Source: a virus | DNA: 36,493 bases | Strand: one strand, 5' to 3' | Virus record (IMG/VR): IMGVR_UViG_3300025141_000324 | Coordinates: 1-36,493 of that record | Shown here: in pieces, positions 8,360 through 16,339 of the stretch | Numbering within the stretch: position 1 is the stretch's first letter | Layout: every line of letters begins with the position of its first letter | Program-made: the position numbers and the translations under genes | Notes under the pieces: generated by a model | What the model was told of the DNA's origin: nothing | What the model saw: only the letters and a program-made list of their open reading frames with translations | Database searches by the model: none

Positions 8360-9979
8360 ATGGCTAAAAAAAGACAAATAATTGACAAAAATCGTCAAAT
8401 TCAGGAGATTTTAAAGTGTGGTAAAGATCCTGTATATTTTATGAATCAATATGTTAAAATTCAACATATGACAAAAGGCCTGGTTAATTTTAAAACATTT
8501 ACATACCAGGATAAATGTATAGATAATTTTATTAAGCATAAGTTTAATATTGTTTTAAAATCACGTCAATTAGGTTTATCGACACTTAGTGCAAATTATG
8601 CGCTTTGGCTTGCCTTATTTCATAGGGATAAAAACATATTAATTATTGCAACAAAATTAGAGGTTGCAATGAATTTCATTCGTAAGATGAAAGTTACGCT
8701 TGATTATTTACCTAAATGGTTAATATTACCAGAAATTACATCTTTTAATAAACAAACAATTGAATTTAGTACCGGTTCCAGAATTAAGGCTGTTCCAACA
8801 TCAGATGATGCTGGTCGTTCAGAGGCATTATCACTATTAATTGTTGATGAAGCCGCATTTGTTCGTAAATTTGATCAATTATGGATGGGCTTATATCCAA
8901 CGCTATCAACAGGTGGTCGTGCAATTATAATTTCAACCCCAAATGGTGTTGGTGATCAATATCATACAATATATTCAGATGCAAAAAATAATCAAAATGA
9001 ATTTAATCCAATTAAAATAATGTGGTATGAGCATCCTGATTATGATGATGAGTGGTTTGAAAGTCAAACAAAAAATATGTCAAAGCGACAAATTGCACAA
9101 GAATTATTATGTGATTTTGTTACATCTGGCGATACATACATGTCAAGTAATGATATAGAATGGGTTGGTGAATGTGTTAAACCACCAATTGATAAGTGGG
9201 GAAGCCAAAGAAATATTTGGGTTTGGAATTATCCATTGTCAGAACACAAATATATTATATCTGCCGATATTGCACGTGGTGACGGCAAGGATTATTCCGC
9301 TGCACATGTAATTGATGCTACTGATGGCAAAGTTGTTGCAGAATATCAGGGTAAATTACCCCCTGATAGATTTGCAGAATTATTATATGAATTAGGTATG
9401 AAATATAACAAGGCATTAATGTGTCCTGAGAATAATTCATTTGGTTATGCAACTATTTTAAAACTTAAAGAACTTAAATATCCAATGTTATATCATAGAA
9501 AACGTAGAGGCGTTTATATTGGTGGTTATGTACCATCAACAGATGCAGATGTTGCAGGTTTTACTACAGGTGGTAGATCAAGAAATATGATTTTAACAAA
9601 ATTTGAGGAAATTATAAGAAATAAAGAATTAACCATTTATTCTAGCAGATTTTATAATGAATTAAAGACATTTGTTTGGAAGGGCTCAAAACCACAGGCG
9701 ATGAGAAATAAAAATGATGATTTAATAATAAGTTTTGCAATTGGTGCATGGATTTATGATGTTTCATCTGAATATAGTAAATCAAGTGATGTTATAAATA
9801 ATGCATTATTATCAGGAATGTCACTTGATAAAGGTGAATATTCGGCGGAAAGATTTAATTTAGGTGATGTTGGTAATAATGTTCTTTCAAAACCATCGCC
9901 TGTTTGGTCTATTGGGCAAAACAATCCTGAGAGAATTGACAAAATTGCAAAATCATTTGAAAATGAGATGTTAAGGTAA
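8360..9979 (+). CDS. Large terminase subunit (gp17-like DNA packaging ATPase/nuclease)
   Basis: A 539-residue two-domain packaging motor. ATPase: the P-loop KSRQLGLST (67-75), Walker B LLIVDEAAF (D163, E164) and coupling motif ISTPNG (191-196). Nuclease: RNase H fold with D303 (SADIARGDGKD), E357 (CPENNSFG) and D453/D454 (KNDDLIIS). In the P-loop the usual lysine before S/T is leucine, and the lysine stands at the front (K67), a known variant in phage terminases such as lambda gpA. The protein drives DNA into proheads through the portal and cuts the concatemer. It is somewhat shorter than T4 gp17 (610 residues). No strong Shine-Dalgarno is seen; translation is probably coupled to the upstream gene, two bases away. 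The portal follows after seven bases. Confidence 0.96.
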   Translation: MAKKRQIIDKNRQIQEILKCGKDPVYFMNQYVKIQHMTKGLVNFKTFTYQDKCIDNFIKHKFNIVLKSRQLGLSTLSANYALWLALFHRDKNILIIATKLEVAMNFIRKMKVTLDYLPKWLILPEITSFNKQTIEFSTGSRIKAVPTSDDAGRSEALSLLIVDEAAFVRKFDQLWMGLYPTLSTGGRAIIISTPNGVGDQYHTIYSDAKNNQNEFNPIKIMWYEHPDYDDEWFESQTKNMSKRQIAQELLCDFVTSGDTYMSSNDIEWVGECVKPPIDKWGSQRNIWVWNYPLSEHKYIISADIARGDGKDYSAAHVIDATDGKVVAEYQGKLPPDRFAELLYELGMKYNKALMCPENNSFGYATILKLKELKYPMLYHRKRRGVYIGGYVPSTDADVAGFTTGGRSRNMILTKFEEIIRNKELTIYSSRFYNELKTFVWKGSKPQAMRNKNDDLIISFAIGAWIYDVSSEYSKSSDVINNALLSGMSLDKGEYSAERFNLGDVGNNVLSKPSPVWSIGQNNPERIDKIAKSFENEMLR

Positions 9980-9986
9980 TATTATT

Positions 9987-11948
9987 GTGGCAACGAATAG
10001 AGATTTATTTAAAAGATTAGCACGACTTTTTAAATCAGGGCCTGTTGTAAAGCGTAAAGTTAAAAACTGGAAGGCCCCAACAGCAACCTCGGCCCTTGAT
10101 GTATTTAAAAAGACGTATAGTCACATGTATAGTTCGGCGATTAATGCATATGGTTACTATGATCGTTTAAGTAGGTACAGTGATTATAGCGAGATGGAAT
10201 ATACACCTGAAATAGCAAGTGCCTTAGACATTTATGCTGATGAGGCAACATCACAAGATGAAAATGGGTCAGTTTTACACATACATTCAGAGAACCCAAA
10301 AATTCGTTCCTTACTGGATGAGCTTTTTTATGATACACTTAATATTAATTTTCATTTAAATTCCTGGGTTAGGCATTTATGTAAGTATGGTGATTTCTTT
10401 CTCTTTAATGACGTTTCAGCAGAGCATGGTTTAATTAATGTATTTCCAATTCCGGTTAACGAAATTGAAAGAGAAGAAGGATTTGACCCTGATGATCCAT
10501 TGGCGGTTAAATTTAGATGGGCATCACAAGGTAATCAGGAATTAGAAAATTGGCAGGTAACACATTTTAGGTTATTGGGTAACGAAGCATTTCTACCGTA
10601 TGGTACATCAATATTGGAATCTGCAAGACGAATTTGGAGACAATTAATTTTAATTGAAGATGCAATGCTGGTTTATCGTGTTGTTAGATCACCTGAGCGT
10701 AGGGTTTTCTATATTGATGTTGGTAATGTACCACCGGAAGATATACAAAATTATATGGAGCAAGCAAAAGCAACCTTAAAGTCATCTCAGGTAATCGATA
10801 AAAATACAGGTAGGGTTGATTTGCGATATAACCCACTGAGCGTTGACGAAGATTACTTCCTTCCGGTGCGCGGTGCAGAAACAGGAACAAAAATTGATAC
10901 ACTTGCAGGTGGTACAAATGTATCTGCGATAGAAGATGTAGAATATATACAAAAGAAATTATTTTCCGCGCTTAAAGTTCCAAAAGCATATTTGGGATAT
11001 GAAGAAAATCTTACATCAAAAGCAACCCTTGCACAGGAAGATATACGATTTTCTCGTACAATTAATAAAATACAGCGTGTCATACTCGCAGAACTTAATA
11101 AACTTGCAACCATACATTTATATGCAAATGGTTTTACAGGTGAGAATTTAATAAATTTTGAATTACAACTTTCAAATCCATCATCCATTGCCCAACAACA
11201 GAAATTGGAATTATATCGTTCCAGGTTTGAAATTGCTGGAACTGCCCCGGAAGGTGTATTATCACTAGCATGGATACAAAAAAATATATTTAATTTAAGT
11301 GCTGATGAAATTAATCAGATTCGTGAAGACCAAGAGTCTGATAAATTAAGAAGTCTTAAAATAGAAGAATTAAAACTTCCTGAAGCCGGTGGCGCAGAGG
11401 CCGGTGGTGTAGAGGCCGGCGGGGAGGAACCTGGTGAAGAAGAAGCAGGTGAAGAAGAAGCAGGTGATGAAGAAGGACCGTCTGCAGAAGATTTATTTGC
11501 GTCAGAAATATCTATCGGTAATTTAATTATGGATGCAGAAAGTGATATTATAGGTGATAATTCTGATGATAATACATTAAAATTATCAATAGAGGATGAA
11601 GATGCTCCTGTAAAGGCACAAAATCAAATAGAAAAATATAAAAGTAATCGTAAACGAAAAAGGTCAGATTTTTCATCAGATATAAAAGGGCCAAATTTTA
11701 AAGATATTGTTTCTACTGTAAAATATGATGTTTATGATAAGCATTTTTTAAAAAATGTTGCCGTAAATCCATTTAAAGAATCAAGAGATATAGATTCACT
11801 TGATGAATTTTTAGATAAAAAATTACATGAAAATGCAAGATTAACATCTGAAGTAAAATCAGTATTAAAAAACCTTAAAAAGGAAATAAATAATAATAGT
11901 GGTAAAGATGATAAAAACATAACAGGTGTAAAAGATATTCATGGCTAA
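9987..11948 (+). CDS. Portal vertex protein (gp20-like) with acidic C-terminal extension
   Basis: A 653-residue protein, longer than T4 gp20 (524). The start is a GTG with TTAAGG upstream. The N-terminal half carries features of the T4 portal family: an AYGYYDRLSRYSDYSEME region (about 52-69) followed by TPEIASALDIYADEAT, then WVRHLCKYGDFFLF, and RSPERRVFYIDVGN in the crown-to-stem region. KVPKAYLGYEE and ATLAQEDIRFSRTI come later (about 330-362). Portals form the dodecameric head vertex that docks terminase and then the neck. From about residue 466 a Gly/Glu/Ala repeat forms a flexible acidic linker, followed by a lysine-rich tail (about 550-653) that is not part of the core fold. The last eight bases overlap the next gene. 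Confidence 0.93.
   Translation: MATNRDLFKRLARLFKSGPVVKRKVKNWKAPTATSALDVFKKTYSHMYSSAINAYGYYDRLSRYSDYSEMEYTPEIASALDIYADEATSQDENGSVLHIHSENPKIRSLLDELFYDTLNINFHLNSWVRHLCKYGDFFLFNDVSAEHGLINVFPIPVNEIEREEGFDPDDPLAVKFRWASQGNQELENWQVTHFRLLGNEAFLPYGTSILESARRIWRQLILIEDAMLVYRVVRSPERRVFYIDVGNVPPEDIQNYMEQAKATLKSSQVIDKNTGRVDLRYNPLSVDEDYFLPVRGAETGTKIDTLAGGTNVSAIEDVEYIQKKLFSALKVPKAYLGYEENLTSKATLAQEDIRFSRTINKIQRVILAELNKLATIHLYANGFTGENLINFELQLSNPSSIAQQQKLELYRSRFEIAGTAPEGVLSLAWIQKNIFNLSADEINQIREDQESDKLRSLKIEELKLPEAGGAEAGGVEAGGEEPGEEEAGEEEAGDEEGPSAEDLFASEISIGNLIMDAESDIIGDNSDDNTLKLSIEDEDAPVKAQNQIEKYKSNRKRKRSDFSSDIKGPNFKDIVSTVKYDVYDKHFLKNVAVNPFKESRDIDSLDEFLDKKLHENARLTSEVKSVLKNLKKEINNNSGKDDKNITGVKDIHG
11382..11476 (+). 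repeat. Gly/Glu/Ala codon repeats in the portal C-terminal extension
   Basis: Tandem, imperfect units coding for EAGG (three copies) and then GEEEA (two or three copies) form a low-complexity acidic linker inside the portal gene. The DNA is clearly richer in GC than its surroundings. Confidence 0.7.
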
Positions 11949-12795
11949 AATACATAATAAAAAAAGAAATGTTGGTTTGATTTATGAGTTTATGGTTAGA
12001 TATATGTCTAAATCATTGATTGATGGTGATGATATTAAATTTAAGGAAACTAAAAAAATATTTAAGAAACACTTTAAACCAGGTACAGAATTGTATCGTG
12101 AATTTAGGTTATTTAACTCACTAATAAAAACAACCGTTGGTACAAAATTCACCGCACAATCAATCTTAAGTGAAGCAAAAATTGCTGCTAGAGACTATAA
12201 TTATGATAAACTAAATCGTGAAAAATCAGTTTTAATTAAGAATATTAACCACAATTTGTCTGATACAGGATTTTATAACTTTAATATACCTGAATATAAA
12301 ATGTATGCAACAATACAAACATTATTGAATGATTGGAGAAATACAGGTGCATTAAATCTTGGTCGAATTGCTAAGTATGAAAATTCTATTATGGAATGGC
12401 TTGTGAGTGAAAAATCAGCAATTAATTTGGCTGAATGTGTTGATGATAATAGTAATAATTTGGTATTACGATTAATGTTAGAAAAAATTAATAAAAAATA
12501 TAATTTAAAATTATCAACATTACAAAAAGATATTTTGCGTGAATATGTGTTTACAAATAATATTGATAATTTAAAACAAACATTAAATGAAATAAAAATA
12601 AATGCCGATCAAAATATTAATAAATTAAAAAATGAATTTAATGATAATAAATATTTAATAGAAAAGATTGAAAAAGTTTCTAATATATTAAATGAACAAA
12701 ATCTAAAAGATATTAATGATGAAACAATTATTAAATGTTTTAAATTAATTGAATTAAATGATGTAGTAAATTTCTCGGAGGAAATAAATGTCTAG
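11941..12795 (+). CDS. Unknown helical protein between portal and prohead protease
   Basis: A 284-residue, lysine/asparagine-rich, strongly helical protein, beginning MAKIHNKKRNVGLIYEFMVR. It overlaps the portal stop by eight bases and the protease start by eight bases, so the three genes are translationally coupled. In T4 this interval holds the small prohead core genes 67 and 68; the protein here is much larger and has no visible similarity to them. Predicted coiled-coil-like heptads occur in the C-terminal third (about 180-260). The context makes a role in head assembly likely, but no enzyme motif is visible and I cannot name the function. Confidence 0.75.
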   Translation: MAKIHNKKRNVGLIYEFMVRYMSKSLIDGDDIKFKETKKIFKKHFKPGTELYREFRLFNSLIKTTVGTKFTAQSILSEAKIAARDYNYDKLNREKSVLIKNINHNLSDTGFYNFNIPEYKMYATIQTLLNDWRNTGALNLGRIAKYENSIMEWLVSEKSAINLAECVDDNSNNLVLRLMLEKINKKYNLKLSTLQKDILREYVFTNNIDNLKQTLNEIKINADQNINKLKNEFNDNKYLIEKIEKVSNILNEQNLKDINDETIIKCFKLIELNDVVNFSEEINV

Positions 12796-13396
12796 TGAAA
12801 CAAAACAATTACTTGTAGATTACCTTGCATTTGAATATACTCCAGATATGATTAGTGAATCAAAGGAAAGCAATAATGGTAAGGTTTTTTTAAAAGGGGT
12901 TTTACAAAAATCTGATACATTAAATCAAAATGGAAGAATTTATCCTCGTCCAATATTGGAAAGGGAAATTAGAAATTATCAAAAATTTATTCTTGAAGGT
13001 CGAGCATTAGGTGAACTTGATCATCCTGATTCATCTGTGGTTGAATTAAAAAATGCATCACATGTAATAAGGGAAGCATATGTTGAAGGTAATGTTGTGT
13101 ATGGGACAGTTGAATTGTTAAATACACCTTCCGGTAAAATATTACAAAGTTTGTTAGAATCTGGTGTTACCTTAGGTATTTCATCCAGGGGCGTTGGATC
13201 AACAAAAAAAAGTGGTAATCAACAGGTTGTACAGGATGATTTTCAATTAATATGTTGGGACTTTGTTTCTGAACCTTCAACACCTGGTGCATTTATGGTT
13301 AAGGAATCAAAAATTCACACATCAGAATTAAACAAAATTTTTACAAAATCAGATCGTATAGATAGGATTTTAAATGACATTATAGATTGGGAATAG
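12788..13396 (+). CDS. Prohead core protease (gp21-like serine protease)
   Basis: A 202-residue protein close in length to T4 gp21 (212). Family motifs include NQNGRIYPRPILEREI (46-61), the catalytic histidine H79 in GELDHPDS, and the catalytic serine at 132/133 in LGISSRGVGS, followed by WDFVSEPSTPGAF. In this family the protease sits in the scaffold core, activates itself, and cleaves scaffold, capsid and internal proteins after L/I-x-E before DNA packaging. It has a strong Shine-Dalgarno, CGGAGG, six bases before ATG, located inside the preceding gene. A probable substrate is the major capsid protein (L59-R60-E61 in the window). Confidence 0.94.
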   Translation: MSSETKQLLVDYLAFEYTPDMISESKESNNGKVFLKGVLQKSDTLNQNGRIYPRPILEREIRNYQKFILEGRALGELDHPDSSVVELKNASHVIREAYVEGNVVYGTVELLNTPSGKILQSLLESGVTLGISSRGVGSTKKSGNQQVVQDDFQLICWDFVSEPSTPGAFMVKESKIHTSELNKIFTKSDRIDRILNDIIDWE

Positions 13397-13408
13397 TGAG
13401 AACATAAT

Positions 13409-13873
13409 ATGCCATTAGACAATCCAAAAACACATCCAGGATTCGTACCAGCCTATCAGGTATCTGCAATACCATATGCAACATCATCCGCCGCCGCTGA
13501 AGTTGGAAAAGGGCCAGATGATATGGTCGTTGTTGAATTTCCGTATGTAACAAGATTTTTTACAATTACAAATTGGGGTAATCAACATTTGAGTGTTGGT
13601 TTTACGCAGCAAGGTCTTCTTGCATCGGGTGGGTATTCTTCATCTTTTGATGGACAAATACCGGCAAATACAGAAACAGATGGTCGTAAAAATTATTTTA
13701 CTATATTATCAGGTACGACATCACCAAGGTTAGAATTAAGGGTTAAGAAATTATTTTTTGAAGCCCATGCAGGTGGAAAAACCGCATTTAGCTTAGTTGC
13801 AGGTTTGACAGGAATACATCCTTCCCAATTCCCGGTTATTACCGGTTCAGATGGATTTCAAGGGGTTGGATAA
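13409..13873 (+). CDS. Small beta-rich head-associated protein, unknown
   Basis: A 154-residue protein beginning MPLDNPKTHPGFVPAYQVSA. It is rich in G, S, T, F and V with alternating strands (VVVEFPYVTRFFTITNWG, about 40-57; LELRVKKLFFEAHAG, about 112-126). This looks like a beta-sandwich virion protein, such as a head decoration protein. I cannot assign it to a named family. It lies between the prohead protease and scaffold-region genes; no signal peptide or membrane segment is present. The Shine-Dalgarno (GTGAGAA) is weak. The next gene starts one base after its stop, and the sequence around the stop serves as that gene's ribosome site. Confidence 0.7.
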   Translation: MPLDNPKTHPGFVPAYQVSAIPYATSSAAAEVGKGPDDMVVVEFPYVTRFFTITNWGNQHLSVGFTQQGLLASGGYSSSFDGQIPANTETDGRKNYFTILSGTTSPRLELRVKKLFFEAHAGGKTAFSLVAGLTGIHPSQFPVITGSDGFQGVG

Positions 13874-13874
13874 T

Positions 13875-14276
13875 ATGCGATTGAGTAAAAATCAGTTAAA
13901 AGGTATAGTCAAGGAATGCTTGGTTGAAATTTTATCGGAAGGTATACAATTAACTGATAATATAGTTGAAAATAAAGCACCTGTAAAAAAGAATTCTCGG
14001 AAAAAAAAGAGAAAGAATCAGAATTTTGAAAATAATGTCAATAATACGATAAATACTATGACAAAAGATCCTGTTTTGGCGTCTATTTTTGAGGATACGG
14101 CTAAAACTACACTTCAAGAGCAATATAATACTAACGTTGCATATAATCCAGACAGCCCAAATTCTTCTGATATAAATGTGCCAGTAGGTGATATATCTAC
14201 ACAAATTGCAGGTGAACTTGACCCAGGGGAATTACCGGGCGCAGAAAATTGGGCTAAATTAGCATTTATGAAATAA
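13875..14276 (+). CDS. Small prohead-region protein with RLSKxQLKGIVKE N-terminal motif
   Basis: A 133-residue protein. The frame reaches back to an ATG at 13851, but I chose 13875 because AAGGGG (13860-13865) stands nine bases upstream and the resulting N terminus (MRLSKNQLKGIVKECLVEIL) then matches the shared motif of the genes at 6157 and 7217. L/I-x-E candidates are L16-V17-E18 and L20-S21-E22 followed by G23. A lysine/arginine cluster (about 37-50) suggests nucleic-acid or scaffold contact. The C terminus ends in PGAENWAKLAFMK, resembling the scaffold terminus RWAELAGLL. I infer a prohead core or packaged internal protein; the function is unproven. Confidence 0.65.
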   Translation: MRLSKNQLKGIVKECLVEILSEGIQLTDNIVENKAPVKKNSRKKKRKNQNFENNVNNTINTMTKDPVLASIFEDTAKTTLQEQYNTNVAYNPDSPNSSDINVPVGDISTQIAGELDPGELPGAENWAKLAFMK

Positions 14277-14328
14277 ATTCTATAGTAAAGCATATTTATT
14301 ATTGTATGTAACTGCATAGGAGCGTAAT

Positions 14329-14601
14329 ATGAAACGTATTAAAAAGCTTACTCTTAATGAATTAAAGAAAATGGTTCTGAAAGAAAAGGCAAAAATGACT
14401 AGTTTTGGTGATGTGCAAAAAACTGAAAAGGTTGCAAAAAAGACAGATGAAGTTGATGCTGATGAATATGCCGATAGTCTTGAGCACAAAATTGATTATT
14501 TAAAGGTATTAAAAATTAAAGAAAATAAAATGAGATCTGCTTTATCTAATTTAAGGCGAAAACGACAAAAAATTCTTAGGGATCTGTCGGAGGATAAATA
14601 A
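14329..14601 (+). CDS. Small basic helical prohead-region protein
   Basis: A 90-residue lysine-rich protein with the Shine-Dalgarno AGGAG (14318-14322) before ATG. Its N terminus (MKRIKKLTLNELKKMVLKEK) is a looser copy of the shared motif, with L9-N10-E11 and L17-K18-E19 as L/I-x-E candidates. Residues 50-90 form a charged, coiled-coil-like helix ending LRRKRQKILRDLSEDK. Its size and charge recall small T4 prohead core and internal proteins, but no homology can be claimed. Its stop codon abuts the next ATG, whose ribosome site GGAGG lies inside this gene, so the two are coupled. Confidence 0.65.
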   Translation: MKRIKKLTLNELKKMVLKEKAKMTSFGDVQKTEKVAKKTDEVDADEYADSLEHKIDYLKVLKIKENKMRSALSNLRRKRQKILRDLSEDK

Positions 14602-15156
14602 ATGTCTACCATTAAACATCCGGGTGCAATAAAAAATGTTAATGAAGATGAATTTGATTTAGGGTCATCAAGCTCTAAATATATGTCTGAATTATTTCCT
14701 AATACACCAGGTGATGGCAAGGTAAATACACCTTCCGGTGCAGAGAAGGAATCCAAGGAATATGCAAAAGAAGCCGCAAAAGAGTTGTTAACAGCCAAGG
14801 TAAATATTCAATCATATCCATATGCCGGCGATTTTGCAGATGAACATGATCCAACATTTCCTAATGCACCTGACCCAAGTTTACAACATGAATATGCACC
14901 AAATCCAAGGATTTCTGATTTAATTGATGATAATGGTAATTTGGTTGGTGCAGCAACAAAGGATGATGTAAAGCCTGGTAATTACCCTGAATCATATTCA
15001 AAAAGGACCCCTTCCAGAGGTTTTGGTGTTGGTAGTGGGCGTTTAAAACCATCTGAATCTTCACTTAAAATAGGTACATTTTTGGTAGATAAAATTAAAA
15101 ATGAAGAGATTGTTGTTAGCCTTGAAGGTACCGGTGATGGGTCTGGCGCCCAATAA
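14602..15156 (+). CDS. Unknown protein of the prohead gene cluster
   Basis: A 184-residue protein, low in hydrophobics and rich in G, S, P, D, E and K, which suggests much disorder. The middle has YAGDFADEHDPTFPNAPDPS (about 74-93); the C-terminal part has an ordered-looking RGFGVGSGRLKPSESSLKIG then TFLVDKIKNEE. The start is firm: GGAGG at 14589-14593, eight bases before ATG, directly after the previous stop. I do not recognise a family. Its neighbours suggest a head assembly or virion role. Confidence 0.65.
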   Translation: MSTIKHPGAIKNVNEDEFDLGSSSSKYMSELFPNTPGDGKVNTPSGAEKESKEYAKEAAKELLTAKVNIQSYPYAGDFADEHDPTFPNAPDPSLQHEYAPNPRISDLIDDNGNLVGAATKDDVKPGNYPESYSKRTPSRGFGVGSGRLKPSESSLKIGTFLVDKIKNEEIVVSLEGTGDGSGAQ

Positions 15157-15164
15157 AATAAAAA

Positions 15165-15383
15165 ATGTCTAATTCAAATTATGATTTATTAAGGGAATTC
15201 TTGGCCTGGAGTATAAGTTCTTACGGTGGTTATGAACTTGGATCAAAAACAGCAGGTAAAATAGATAGGCCGTCATTAAAGGCATCCAATACATTCCCAT
15301 ATGTAATAAAAAATCCTGATTTAGATGATGATATTGAAGAAGATGATGATATTATTGATGATATAGGCGATAAAATTCATTAA
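15165..15383 (+). CDS. Small acidic protein of the prohead cluster
   Basis: A 72-residue protein. The N-terminal half (MSNSNYDLLREFLAWSISS) is amphipathic helical; the C-terminal third is almost wholly acidic (DLDDDIEEDDDIIDDIGD). Acidic tails are frequent in phage core and scaffold proteins. There is no clear Shine-Dalgarno before the ATG, eight bases after the previous stop, so it may depend on translational coupling. The function is unknown, and it could be a spurious ORF, though the fit between neighbours argues for a gene. Confidence 0.55.
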   Translation: MSNSNYDLLREFLAWSISSYGGYELGSKTAGKIDRPSLKASNTFPYVIKNPDLDDDIEEDDDIIDDIGDKIH

Positions 15384-15450
15384 AAATTAAAATTTATGTG
15401 ATTTTTATATTTTGTCTAATATTTATTGTTAGTAATGTCTGAGGAGTGTT

Positions 15451-16329
15451 ATGCAAACCAAGTCAATATTTGAAGAAGCGTTAGCTGATGCAAGGCAACT
15501 TAAAGAGGTTGCTGAGCAGAATGCAAAGAATGCAATTATTAATGCAGTTACACCAAAAATAAAACAATTAATTGAAATGCAGCTGGGAATTGATATAGTT
15601 AATGAAGTAAATGAGGGTGATGAAGTAAATGATGATGATCTATTATTAAATTTATTAAACCCAGATACAGAAGGTGATGTTAACCACCCAGAACAATATG
15701 TTCACCACGGCCGTGAAGCTGATGCAGAAGAAACAAATCCTACACCTGGGTTTGAAGATGGTGAAGAAAAATTTGTTCTTTCACGAGAATCACTTGAATC
15801 ATTAACATCGTTAGTATATGAAAAAGCTACTGACGAATTAAAAGAAAATAATGATAGCATTGAATTACAGGTTTTAAGGGCTAGTAATGATACAATAAAA
15901 TTTAAAAATGCATGTGTAAATTTATATGAATCAGGCAGGAAAATTAATTGCAAGAAATATAATGAACGTATACGTCAAAAAAGAAGCAAACTATTAAATT
16001 TATATAAAAAATTAGAAGAAAATAATCATAAATTTAATAAAAATAAATTTCAACTTTTAAAGGAAAAGTTGGAAACAACCAATCATTTATTAATGAAATC
16101 CTATGATAAACGGATCAATAGAGTTCAAAAAAGGCTAGATAAGCTAACTGAAATCGCTACTAAATTGAATAACAATGAAGTGGGGAGTAAAGTGAACGCT
16201 AAATTCCGTCGTGGTATTGGCAATCTATATACTGAAGCTGTTGGGCTTGAAAATAAAACAAATATTAATACAAAAGAAGTTACAAAGCTGCAGGATAAGA
16301 TTTTAGAACTCTATAATCTAGTAAAATAA
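15451..16329 (+). CDS. Coiled-coil prohead core/scaffold-like protein
   Basis: A 292-residue protein with the strong Shine-Dalgarno GAGGAG four bases before ATG. Residues 1-50 are a helix (MQTKSIFEEALADARQLKEV), residues 52-105 are acidic and probably flexible, and residues 110-290 are a long, highly charged coiled coil rich in K, E, N and L. No catalytic motif is present. The composition and position just before the gp22-like scaffold suggest a component of the prohead core. I see no cysteine pattern, membrane segment or signal peptide. It is separated from the scaffold gene by only ten bases. Confidence 0.65.
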   Translation: MQTKSIFEEALADARQLKEVAEQNAKNAIINAVTPKIKQLIEMQLGIDIVNEVNEGDEVNDDDLLLNLLNPDTEGDVNHPEQYVHHGREADAEETNPTPGFEDGEEKFVLSRESLESLTSLVYEKATDELKENNDSIELQVLRASNDTIKFKNACVNLYESGRKINCKKYNERIRQKRSKLLNLYKKLEENNHKFNKNKFQLLKEKLETTNHLLMKSYDKRINRVQKRLDKLTEIATKLNNNEVGSKVNAKFRRGIGNLYTEAVGLENKTNINTKEVTKLQDKILELYNLVK

Positions 16330-16339
16330 GGAGAAAATT

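Noticed and set aside
7072-9800. Exact TATAAATA late-promoter boxes at 7072-7079 and 9793-9800
   Set aside because: Both are inside coding sequence, and a few such octamers are expected by chance in DNA this AT-rich.
13851-13874. ATG 13851 as start of the motif-bearing gene
   Set aside because: It overlaps the previous gene and would bury the N-terminal motif; ATG 13875 has AAGGGG at good spacing.
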